The position numbers and the translations under genes were made by a program. Of a stretch of DNA of 7,822 nucleotides, positions 1 through 7,400 are shown piece by piece (within the stretch, counting starts at the first letter, position 1; every line of letters starts with the position of its first letter). A model generated the notes under the pieces. It saw nothing but the letters and a program-made list of their open reading frames with translations. It had not been told where the DNA came from and ran no database searches. The stretch spans positions 1 to 7,822 of the forward strand of contig CAMLMI010000216.1 of NCBI GenBank assembly GCA_946480965.1. Direction: 5' to 3'. Source of the stretch: an uncultured Verrucomicrobiales bacterium. GTDB taxonomy: Bacteria; Verrucomicrobiota; Verrucomicrobiae; Limisphaerales; CANJSG01.

Positions 1-158
1 ACCGTGAAACCCACCCAAGCCCCGCTCTCTTCGACGCCCATCCCCAGAAAAAAGGGGCAATGTTCGATGATTCGCGCCAAAAGGGTGGCCGGACCATCGT
101 GAGGCTCCAGCCGGTCGCTGAGGTGGCAAAATCGGACTCCGCATTTCTGTTCATTTCT

Positions 159-173
159 CCTGCAAATTGCAGG
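159..173. repeat. 15-bp perfect palindrome, operator-like
   Basis: Arms CCTGCAA and TTGCAGG are exact reverse complements around a single central A. The shape resembles binding sites of dimeric repressors, but no regulator can be named. On the minus strand it overlaps an AGGAG-like sequence just before a possible ATG at 154-152. If a gene leaves the window to the left, the palindrome could control it. A chance occurrence is possible. Confidence 0.4.
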
Positions 174-269
174 CCCGATCCTACGTTCAAAGAGACCGCC
201 GAGCTCGAAAATTCGGTCTTCCCGCCCGCAGGATTGGCCTACTGTGCCCCATCCATTTTGCGTGGCCTT

Positions 270-286
270 GGCTCTGTCCCAGAGCC
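270..286. repeat. 7-bp perfect hairpin downstream of the isomerase gene
   Basis: GGCTCTG (270-276) and CAGAGCC (280-286) are exact reverse complements with a 3-base loop. This GC-rich stem lies about 100 bases past the isomerase stop codon, in its direction of transcription. Neither strand has a run of T after the stem, so it is not a standard Rho-independent terminator. It could stabilise the 3' end of the isomerase transcript or pause polymerase. Confidence 0.4.
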
Positions 287-388
287 GCTGCAGGTTTGCC
301 GTATTCCAGATCCGCTCGGAACGGCGAATTTGAGCTCGCCCTCTCCCTCCCATTCCTGGACGAAAACAACCCGCCGCGCGTCTCCTTG

Positions 389-1276
389 TTACACGTCGCA
401 AATGCCAACACCCTGCTTGAGCGAGGTGAGCGGGTCGCGCTTCGGGATGAACTCTTGGGCGACGTGGCCCTTGAACCCCGTCGCGACGATAGCACGCATG
501 ATCGCTGGGTAAAACAGCTCCTGGGTCTCGTCGATCTCGTTGCGGCCGGGCACGCCGCCGGTGTGGTAGTGGGCGAAGTATTGGTGGTCGCGGCGGATGG
601 TGGCGATGACGTCACCTTCCATGATCTGCATGTGGTAGATGTCGTAGAGCAGCTTGAAGCGCTCAGAGCCAACCTTCTTGCAGAGCGCAACGCCCCATTT
701 GCTGAGGTCGCACTGGTAGTCGTGGTGATCGACTCGGCTGTTCAGTAACTCCATAACGAGCGTGACCTTGTGCTTTTCGGCGGTGGCCATGAGGCGCTTC
801 AGACCCACGGCGCAGTTCTCAAGTCCCTTTTCATCGTCGAGTCCGGCGCGGTTGCCTGAGAAGCAGATCAGGTTGGACATTCCGGCGTCAGCACATTCCT
901 TGATGCGCTGTTCGTAGGCGGCCACGAGCTTGTCGTGGTGCTCTAAGCGGTTGAACGCCTTGCCGATGCCACCGAGGCCATCGACGGTCGGGTTGCTGAC
1001 CATGGCGCAGGTGAGGCCGTATTTCTTGAGCGTAGGAAAATCGGAGGGGTTGAGCAGTTCGACGGAGCTGATGCCCATTTCTTTGGCGGCCTTGCAGAAG
1101 TCGTCGAGCGGAATGCTGCCGTAGCACCACTTGCAGACGGAGTGGTTGATGCGCCCCTTGAGTCCGGCGGCTTCGGCAGCTTCGAGCGTTTGCCGGAGCG
1201 ACGCAGTTAGTCCGGCGGCACCAGCGGCGAGTCCAAGGGTCTTCATGGCGGAACGGCGGGAGATGGGGGAGTTCAT
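389..1276 (-). CDS. Hydroxypyruvate isomerase-like TIM-barrel protein with Tat signal
   Basis: This 295-residue protein belongs to the xylose isomerase-like TIM-barrel family (AP endonuclease 2 fold), closest in motifs to hydroxypyruvate isomerase (Hyi), which interconverts hydroxypyruvate and tartronate semialdehyde. Candidate metal ligands sit where the family has them: E176 in LVMELLNS, D212 in LLYDIYHMQ, H238 in FAHYHTGG and E275 in HVAQEF. The segment GVPGRNEIDE (241-250) followed by YPAIMRAI matches the Hyi C-terminal signature. Residues 6-12 (SRRSAMK) plus a hydrophobic stretch to about 27 form a twin-arginine signal, so the protein is probably exported folded. Without the first 37 or so residues it has the length of E. 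coli Hyi (258). The start at 1276 was chosen because it places the RR motif at residues 7-8. An upstream ATG at 1489 would add 71 low-quality residues and overlap the divergent permease. No clear ribosome binding site is visible. The true substrate may be another sugar or keto acid, since exported members of this family are often uncharacterised. Confidence 0.88.
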   Translation of the reverse strand: MNSPISRRSAMKTLGLAAGAAGLTASLRQTLEAAEAAGLKGRINHSVCKWCYGSIPLDDFCKAAKEMGISSVELLNPSDFPTLKKYGLTCAMVSNPTVDGLGGIGKAFNRLEHHDKLVAAYEQRIKECADAGMSNLICFSGNRAGLDDEKGLENCAVGLKRLMATAEKHKVTLVMELLNSRVDHHDYQCDLSKWGVALCKKVGSERFKLLYDIYHMQIMEGDVIATIRRDHQYFAHYHTGGVPGRNEIDETQELFYPAIMRAIVATGFKGHVAQEFIPKRDPLTSLKQGVGICDV

Positions 1277-1487
1277 GGGAATGATGCGGTGAGGACTATT
1301 CACTCCGTCCCGAGCCGCGGAGTCAACCCGCAGGAGTTCCCCCATTCGGATGAATCCTTGCAGCGGCCCGGCTGGGATTGCGGTTTGACGCCTGCCGAGG
1401 CGGTTGTTCATCGTGCGGCGACATTCGATGAAGACATCCTCCGCCTGCCCCTCCATCGCTCCGGCCCGTGCCGGACGTCTCTGAGCC
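1277..1487. promoter_or_regulatory. Divergent promoter region, isomerase / permease
   Basis: These 211 bases separate the starts of two divergent genes and must hold both promoters, unless a gene is leaderless. For the isomerase, TTGACT on the minus strand (1326-1321) is a good -35 box. The best -10 candidates are AATAGT (1300-1295, spacing 20) or TGAATA (1302-1297, spacing 18), neither ideal. For the permease, TTGACG at 1385-1390 is a possible -35 but has no convincing -10 at 16-18 bases. No strong inverted repeat was seen here. An in-frame TGA at 1482-1484 lies just before the permease ATG and fixes that start. Confidence 0.4.
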
Positions 1488-3314
1488 ATGGACGGCCCCC
1501 ATCTGCATCGGCCGAGAAACGTCGATTGGAAACGCGCCGCCGCGCTCCTCTACGGCGACTGGGGCACGAGCAAGGCCTATGTCGTCGGATTCGCCTTCAG
1601 CGCGGCCGGAGTCGCCATCGCTTGGCAGTCGATGGCCGTTATCCTCGCGGTGTGCGCGCTGACGGCGCTGGTCGCATTCAACTACGTCCTCGTCTGCAAA
1701 CATTTTCCCGACGGCGGCGGCGTGTATTCCGCTGCACGGGAAAGCAGCCGCTTCCTGGCCGTGATGGGCGCGCTGCTGCTGGTGGCGAACTTCACCGTGA
1801 CGGCCGCGATGAGCGGCTGGGCGGCGATGAGCTACTTCCGCGTGCCGCGCGAGTGGATTCCCTACGCGACGGCGGGGGTGATCCTGTTGATGGGGTGGCT
1901 GAATTTCTTCGGCCCCAAGCACAGCGGCAGCGTGGCGCTGTCGATGGCGTTGCCGATGGCCGTGGTGGTGGTGCTGATCCTGGTCTTCAGCGTGCCGCAC
2001 CTGACCACCGCCCATATGGACGCGGCTCCGCCCGAATTCTCCAAGAACTGGCGCGCCTTCGTCGGCATGATCCTCGCCCTGAGCGGCGTGGAGGCCATCG
2101 CGAACCTCACGGGGGTGATGAAGCTGGACAAGGGCTCCACCATGGACCACCCGAAGGTCACGCGCACCGCCGCCTTGGCCATCGGCGTCGTGGCGGTTGA
2201 GGTCGTGCTCTTCACCGGATTGCTCGCCTGGGCGATGCTCTCCATGCCCCGTGAAATGGAAGGCGTGATGCGCGAACGCTGGGAAGACATGCTCAGCGTG
2301 CTGGGCGAATACTACGCCTCGCTCTCCCTCGGCCCCGGCTTCGGCAAGACCTTCGGCGTCGTGGTCGGCATTGTCGTCGGCCTGCTGCTGCTCAGCGCGG
2401 TCAACACCGCGATTGGTGCCCTCATCGGCCTCTTCTACATGCTCGCGCGCGACGGCGAAATGCCGCGCGGCATGGTCCGGCTCAACGGCCACGGCGTGCC
2501 GGTCTGGCCGCTCGTCCTGGCCCTGGTGCTGCCCATTCTCACCATCACCGTGGCCAGCGACCTGGAGACGTTGATGGGCCTCTACGCCATCGGCGTCATC
2601 GGAGCGATCACGGTCAACCTCGGTTCCTGCACCTTCAACCAGAAGCTCGATTTCAAGCTCTACGAGCGGCTGATCATGGGCTTCACCTTCTTCGTCCTCT
2701 TCGCGGTCGAGATCACCGTGGCGAAGGTGAAGGAAGGCGCGCTGTTCTTCGCCGTCTGCGTGCTGGGCCTCGGCTTCGCCCTGCGGGCCTGGTCCCAACG
2801 CCGCGCCGGCCTCCGCACCATCACCGTCAGCGAAGAACTGGCCGCAGCCGTGGTGCCCACCGCCGTGCGCGACATTTCCCCGCGCGACAACACCGGACAG
2901 AAGATCCTCGTCGCCGCCCGGGGCGTGACGAACGTGCTGCGCTTCGCCCTGGAAGAAGCCAAGCTGCGCAAGGCCACGGTCTATGTGCTCTACGTGAAGG
3001 AAGTGGCGGTGAATCTCCCCGTCGGCCTGCCCGTGGGCGTGGCGAGCCGTTGGCAGGACGATCCCGAAGCCTGCGGCATCATGTCCACAATGCTGGAAAA
3101 GGGCGCGCAGGCCGATGTCCCGGTCATCCCCGTCTATACCGTCAGCGAAAGCTCCGCCGGCACGATCCTCGATCTCTCCGCCACGCTCGGCATCGACATG
3201 CTAATCCTCGGCAGCCCGAACCGCAGCCGCCTGGCCATGCTCCTGCGCGGTAGCGTCGTCGGCGAAGTGGCGCGGAACCTCCCGGAGAACATCCAGTTGG
3301 TGATCTACGGGTGA
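1488..3314 (+). CDS. APC-superfamily permease with C-terminal USP domain (KUP/KimA-like)
   Basis: This 608-residue inner-membrane transporter has about 12 hydrophobic segments in residues 21-433, then a cytoplasmic USP-like domain (about 471-608). Sequence hallmarks are LYGDWGTS (21-28) leading into the first membrane helix, FPDGGGVY (73-80) after the second, LSGVEAIAN (198-206) in the sixth, ARDGEMPR (320-327) after the eighth, and LYAIGV (365-370). The architecture and length match KimA, a proton-coupled potassium importer of about 607 residues with a USP-type tail. The spacing of D24 and Y31 equals that of the Asp and Tyr in the KUP motif GDIGTSPLY. Generic annotation would be amino-acid permease, and the substrate remains open. 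In the USP domain the usual Asp after the first strand is R478, and the loop reads GSPN (575-578) then GS (588-589), where the family has G-2x-G-9x-G(S/T). ATP binding is therefore doubtful. An in-frame TGA six bases upstream supports this ATG. No strong Shine-Dalgarno is visible. Confidence 0.88.
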   Translation: MDGPHLHRPRNVDWKRAAALLYGDWGTSKAYVVGFAFSAAGVAIAWQSMAVILAVCALTALVAFNYVLVCKHFPDGGGVYSAARESSRFLAVMGALLLVANFTVTAAMSGWAAMSYFRVPREWIPYATAGVILLMGWLNFFGPKHSGSVALSMALPMAVVVVLILVFSVPHLTTAHMDAAPPEFSKNWRAFVGMILALSGVEAIANLTGVMKLDKGSTMDHPKVTRTAALAIGVVAVEVVLFTGLLAWAMLSMPREMEGVMRERWEDMLSVLGEYYASLSLGPGFGKTFGVVVGIVVGLLLLSAVNTAIGALIGLFYMLARDGEMPRGMVRLNGHGVPVWPLVLALVLPILTITVASDLETLMGLYAIGVIGAITVNLGSCTFNQKLDFKLYERLIMGFTFFVLFAVEITVAKVKEGALFFAVCVLGLGFALRAWSQRRAGLRTITVSEELAAAVVPTAVRDISPRDNTGQKILVAARGVTNVLRFALEEAKLRKATVYVLYVKEVAVNLPVGLPVGVASRWQDDPEACGIMSTMLEKGAQADVPVIPVYTVSESSAGTILDLSATLGIDMLILGSPNRSRLAMLLRGSVVGEVARNLPENIQLVIYG

Positions 3315-3349
3315 CGCCGCAGAACACCAACCTTCATCCCATTCTTCTT

Positions 3350-3372
3350 GTGGGTGTGGAGAAACACCTCAC
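3350..3372. terminator. Hairpin between convergent genes, possible shared terminator
   Basis: GTG+GGTGT (3350-3357) can pair with ACACC+CAC (3364-3372, one bulged T) around a six-base loop, giving an 8-bp stem. It lies 35 bases after the permease stop and overlaps the stop codon of the SirB1-family gene. That is where convergent genes often share a terminator. Neither strand has a T-run after the stem, so intrinsic termination is not assured. The whole convergent gap is only 54 bases, leaving little room for another signal. Confidence 0.35.
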
Positions 3373-4232
3373 CGCGCCAAGGCGATGAGGTAGCGGCCGA
3401 CTCGGTCGGCTTCGTCCTGCTGCTCCAGTTGGCTGTAGATCTGGTGCAGGTTCGAGCACATCCGCTGGAGCGTGCGGCGGGGACTGACGGGCGAGAGGTA
3501 GCCGTCTTGGAGGGTGTGGCCCGTGTCGGTCAGATACTTCACGCAGTCGGTCTTGGTCAGGACTTTGCCCCGGTTGAAACAGTCGATGAAGAGCTCCGCT
3601 TCGGGCGTCTGGTAGCGCGCCACGAAATGGCCGGGCAACCCGATGCCGGAGATGGGCAGGTTCAGCCGCCGCGCCACGAGGATCAGCACCGTGCAGAGGC
3701 TGACGGGATTGCCCGTGCGCCGGTCGATCACGCGGTTGAGGTAGCTGTTCTCGGGCTCGTAATAGTTCTCCTCGTTGCCGCAGAACCCCTGCTCCTCGAA
3801 CATGAACTGGTTGATCACGGCCAACGTCTGGTCCGCCTCGGCCTGCGGATCGATCCGCTCGGATAGCTGCAGGGCGAAGTCGTCGAGCATCGCGCTGTAG
3901 GCCTCCACGTTCACATCCGGATAGCGCGTGCGGGCCAAGAGCCAGACGGCCGCGTCGAGATTGAGTTCCTCGCCGCTCTGCAGGCAGAAGCCTAGAAACC
4001 GGGTATCGGCGGACTGGCGGCCGAAGACATTGACGATCTCGCGGGCGTGGCGGCGCAGGACGGGGTCGTTGCTGACGAGCTGGGGTTTCAGCCAATCGGT
4101 CGCCTCGGGGCCGAGGGCGAGGATCTGGGGGCGGATGCTCTGGAAAATCTTGGGATCGTCGTCGGCCAGCAGGGTCAGAAGAGCCTGCCGTTGACGTTCG
4201 GACGCACCGGAACTGGAAGCGGCCTCACTCAT
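3369..4232 (-). CDS. SirB1-family transglutaminase-like protein
   Basis: This 287-residue soluble protein belongs to the SirB1 (E. coli YchA) family, whose biochemical role is not established. Residues 11-110 are helical and look like a HEAT-type or SirB1 N-terminal region. The transglutaminase-like core is marked by RRTGNPVSL (171-179), LPGHFVARY (199-207) and [13 protein letters not shown] (214-226). Residues 250-287 form a helical TPR-like tail ([14 protein letters not shown] and onward). H202 and D217 fall where transglutaminases have their catalytic His and Asp. By my rough alignment the catalytic Cys position falls in GNPVS, while C180 lies a turn later, so catalysis is uncertain. No signal peptide or membrane segment is seen. 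The start at 4232 gives the usual family length. Upstream ATGs at 4373 and 4454 would add basic, unconserved residues and reach into the divergent glutamate synthase gene. No clear ribosome binding site is present. Genes convergent (permease) and divergent (gltB) to it give no functional clue. Confidence 0.88.
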   Translation of the reverse strand: MSEAASSSGASERQRQALLTLLADDDPKIFQSIRPQILALGPEATDWLKPQLVSNDPVLRRHAREIVNVFGRQSADTRFLGFCLQSGEELNLDAAVWLLARTRYPDVNVEAYSAMLDDFALQLSERIDPQAEADQTLAVINQFMFEEQGFCGNEENYYEPENSYLNRVIDRRTGNPVSLCTVLILVARRLNLPISGIGLPGHFVARYQTPEAELFIDCFNRGKVLTKTDCVKYLTDTGHTLQDGYLSPVSPRRTLQRMCSNLHQIYSQLEQQDEADRVGRYLIALAR

Positions 4233-4260
4233 CCGCGTGCCAGATTGCGCGATCACAGCG

Positions 4261-4280
4261 CGACCGCAACTGTGCAGTCG
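4261..4280. repeat. 20-bp imperfect palindrome near the SirB1-like start
   Basis: CGACCGCA (4261-4268) and TGCAGTCG (4273-4280) pair with one mismatch around a four-base centre. The site is about 30 bases upstream of the SirB1-like start codon, a position where a repressor could act. No regulator family can be assigned, and the match may be chance in GC-rich DNA. Confidence 0.35.
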
Positions 4281-4366
4281 GACAACCAGCGATTTTTGGC
4301 GTCGCGCCCACCGGAAGAGGGGAGCAGAAAGCTGGTTCCTTTTTTTCAAGCTGTCCCGGGCGGAAC

Positions 4367-4387
4367 TTTCCATGCGGTGCGTGGAAA
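4367..4387. repeat. Inverted repeat upstream of gltB, operator-like
   Basis: TTTCCATGC (4367-4375) and GCGTGGAAA (4379-4387) are reverse complements apart from one G-T wobble, around the three bases GGT. It ends 59 bases before the gltB ATG chosen here. It could be a binding site for a dimeric regulator or an RNA hairpin in the leader. It contains an in-frame ATG (4372), which would place it inside gltB if that start were used. Confidence 0.45.
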
Positions 4388-4398
4388 ATCCTTTTGCA
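4382..4398 (+). promoter_or_regulatory. Sigma-54-like promoter near-match before gltB
   Basis: TGG at 4382-4384 and TTGCA at 4394-4398 resemble the -24 and -12 elements of a sigma-54 promoter, which often drives nitrogen-assimilation genes. The GG and GC are separated by 11 bases instead of the usual strict 10, and the -24 part lacks the CAC after TGG. The position would suit a transcript starting about 35-40 bases before the gltB ATG. The spacing fault makes this a weak candidate. Confidence 0.18.
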
Positions 4399-4446
4399 GC
4401 AGAGACGCCAATGCCCCCACATTTCCCGGCTGTGTATTTGAGTAAG

Positions 4447-7400
4447 ATGAACACGACTTACCCGAACGTTCCCGGTTCCCTGTATCGCCCCGAATTCGAG
4501 CGCGACGCCTGCGGCGTTGGCTTCATCGCCAACATCAGCGGCAAAAAAGAATTCCGCGTCCTCGACTACGCGATCCAGGCCCTGTGCAACCTCGCCCATC
4601 GCGGCGCGCTGGACGCCGACGCCAAGACGGGCGACGGCGCGGGCGTGTTGACCCAGATCCCGCATGCGCTCTTCCGCCGCGAGGTCGAGAAGATGGGCGG
4701 CAAGCTGGGCGAGGATTCCGACTTGGCGGTCGGCGTCGTGTTCCTGCCGCGCGGCAACAAGGCCCAGGCCTCCGCTGCCCAGGCGATCATCGACCAGGCC
4801 TGCGCCCGGTTCGGCATCCAGGTCTTCGGCTGGCGCGTCGTGCCCACGAACACCCGCAGCCTTGGCGACAAGGCCCGGGACACCATGCCCGAGATCCAGC
4901 AGATCCTGATGGGGCGCGCGGCGGGCTGGAGCGACCTCGAGTTCGAGCGGAAGCTCTACTTGGCCCGCAAAGTGGCCGAGCAGCGTGTCCGCGAGGAGAA
5001 GATCGACGGCTTCTACATCCCGTCCTTTTCCTCCCGCACCATCGTTTACAAGGGCCTGTTCAACGCCCCGCAGCTCCAGAAGTTCTACACGGACCTGAAG
5101 GACCCGCTGTTCACCACGTCGCTCGCGCTCTACCACCAGCGGTATTCCACGAACACGTTCCCGAACTGGCAGCTCTCCCACCCCTTCCGCGTCCTCGCCC
5201 ATAACGGCGAGATCAACACGCTCATGGGCAACAAGAACTGGACCGCCGCCCGCGAGCGCGAGCTCGTCTCCGACATCTGGGGCGACCAGATCGACCTCAT
5301 CAAGCCCATCATCCAGCCCGAGGGTTCCGACTCCGCCGCGCTCGACAACGCGCTGGAGCTCCTCCAGCTCAGCGGCCGCGACATCCTCCACAGCATCATG
5401 ATGCTTGCCCCGGAGGCCTGGGAGAACATGTCCGACATGGACCCCAAGCTGCGCGGCTTCTACCAATACCATTCTGCGCTGAACGAACCGTGGGACGGCC
5501 CGGCCGCCGTGACCTTCACCGACGGCACCATCGTGGGCGCGACGCTGGACCGCAACGGCCTCCGGCCCGCCCGCTACAAGATCTATGACGACGGCCTCCT
5601 GGTCATGGGCTCCGAGGTCGGCGTGGTGCAGCTCGACGACAGGAAGGTCGTGCGCAAAGGCCGCCTCGGACCCGGCAAGATCCTCGCGATCGACACCGCC
5701 AAGGGCGCCTTCATGGACAACGACGAGGTCAAGACCCTCGTCGCCTCCAAGCAGCCCTACGACGAATGGTGCAAGCAGCACCTCTTCTCGTTGAGCGACC
5801 ACGCCAAGTCCTTCAGCGCCCAGTTCAAGCCGGTCAACCTGCTCGACCTGACCCTCCAGCAGATCGTCTTCGGCTGGGACAACGAGCAGCTCCGCGAGAT
5901 CCTCAAGCCGATGGCCACCTCGGCCGCCGAGCCGGTCGGCTCGATGGGCGACGACACGCCGCTGGCCGTGCTCTCGAAGCGGCCGCGCCTGCTCTTCGAC
6001 TACTTCAAGCAGATGTTCGCCCAGGTGACGAACCCGCCGATCGACTCCATCCGCGAGAAGATCGTCATGTCCGTCGGCACCATCATGGGCCACCGCAAGT
6101 CCTGGCTGACCGAGACCCCGGACCACATCCGGCTCATCAAGCTCGACTCGCCCTTCATGTTCGACCACGAGCTGGAGGCCCTGCGCCAGATCCCGGACGC
6201 GGACATCAACAACGAGACGATCTATTGCCACTTCGACGCGCAGAAAGGCCCCGCCGAAATGGCGGTCGCCCTGAAGTCGATCTGTGAAGCCGCCTCCCGG
6301 GCCGTGACCAGCGGCTGCGCCACCATCGTCCTGTCGGACCGCGGCGCGGACGCCCAGAAGGTGCCCATCCCGATGCTCCTCGCCGTCGGCGCGGTCCATC
6401 ACCAGCTCATCCGCGAAGGCCGCCGCCTCGGCGTCTCCATCGTCTGCGAAAGCGGCGAGGCGCGGGACGTCCACCACTTCGCCCTGCTGCTCGGCTTCGG
6501 CGCCAGCGCGGTGAACCCCTACGTGGCCGTCGATACCATTCGCCAGGCCGTCGAGGCCGGCGAATACGGCGCCGACATGACGCTGGAGAAGGCCGTCGGC
6601 AACTTCCGCAAGGCCATCGAGAGCGGCATGCTCAAGGTCATGGGCAAGATGGGCATCTCCACCCTGTCCAGCTACCGGGGCGCACAGATCTTCGAGGCCA
6701 TCGGCCTGTCGCAGGAGGTCATCGACCTCTGCTTCTACGGCACCGTCTCCCAGGTCGGCGGCATCTCGCTCGACCTCATCGCCCAGGACGCCATCCGCCG
6801 CCACACCGCCGCGTTCACCGCGCCGGAAGCCGCCGCGCTCGACGAGGGCGGCTGCTACAAGGTGGCCAAGGGCGGCCGCGGCGAATTCCACGCCTTCAAC
6901 CCCCAGGTCGTCCTCACCATGCACCGCTTCCTCAAGAGCGGCGGCCAGCGCGAGGAATACCTGAAATACATGGACACGGTGAACAAGCGCGACCCCGTCA
7001 GCCCGCGCGACCTGCTCACCTTCAAGCCGTCCGCCGCACCCGTGCCCATCGACGAGGTCGAGTCCATCGAGGACATCCGCCGCCGCTTCACCAGCGCCGG
7101 CATGTCGCTCGGCGCGCTCTCGCCCGAGGCCCACGAGTGCCTCGCCATCGCGATGAACTCCATCGGCGGCAAGTCCAACTCCGGCGAGGGCGGCGAGGAC
7201 ATCGCCCGCCTCAACACCGAGCGCAATTCCGCCATCAAACAGGTCGCCTCCGGCCGTTTCGGCGTCACGCCCGCCTACCTGGCCAGCGCCCAGGAGATCG
7301 AGATCAAGATGGCCCAGGGCGCCAAGCCCGGCGAAGGCGGACAGCTCCCCGGACACAAGGTCACGCCCCTCATCGCCAAGCTCCGCCACAGCGTGCCCGG

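Larger units (their letters stand above)
1..388. other. Left-edge region without a supported gene
   Basis: No reading frame here gives a recognisable protein. The plus frame open from the left edge to 512 runs antisense into the isomerase gene and has no family features. The region is visibly less GC-rich than the neighbouring genes. On the minus strand two short frames run off the left edge: one starts with ATG at 41-39 and would begin MGVEESGAWVGFT, the other starts at 154-152 just after an AGGAG-like sequence (157-161). Either could be the 5' end of a gene lying to the left, but 13 to 51 codons are too few to decide. The region also holds a 15-bp palindrome (159-173), a weak inverted repeat (193-198 with 214-219) and a 7-bp hairpin (270-286). 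Confidence 0.5.
4233..4446. promoter_or_regulatory. Divergent regulatory region, SirB1-like gene / gltB
   Basis: These 214 bases lie between the two divergent starts and are less GC-rich than the flanking genes, with a run of seven T at 4340-4346. They hold an imperfect palindrome near the SirB1-like start (4261-4280), a second near gltB (4367-4387), and a sigma-54-like sequence overlapping the latter (4382-4398). No convincing sigma-70 promoter was found for either gene. The gltB frame stays open upstream, with further in-frame ATGs at 4372 and 4411, so part of this region may be translated. Confidence 0.5.

Noticed and set aside
42..57. CCCC/GGGG repeat around an A-run as a terminator
   Set aside because: The stem is only 4 bp and no T-run follows it on the relevant strand.
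3..512. Plus-strand frame open from the left edge through 512
   Set aside because: The product resembles no family, and its end is antisense to the isomerase gene. Openness over this length is plausible by chance in GC-rich DNA.
1277..1489. N-terminal extension of the isomerase to an ATG at 1489
   Set aside because: It would bury the twin-arginine motif 78 residues in, overlap the divergent permease start and add an unconserved basic segment.
1323..2798. Minus-strand open frame of 491 codons opposite the permease
   Set aside because: Same cause: it is in register with the permease codons and encodes a His/Glu/Asp/Gly/Arg-rich product without family features.
4233..4454. N-terminal extension of the SirB1-like protein to 4373 or 4454
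   Set aside because: It would use up the intergenic region or overlap gltB, and it adds basic residues not expected in the family. The start at 4232 gives normal length.
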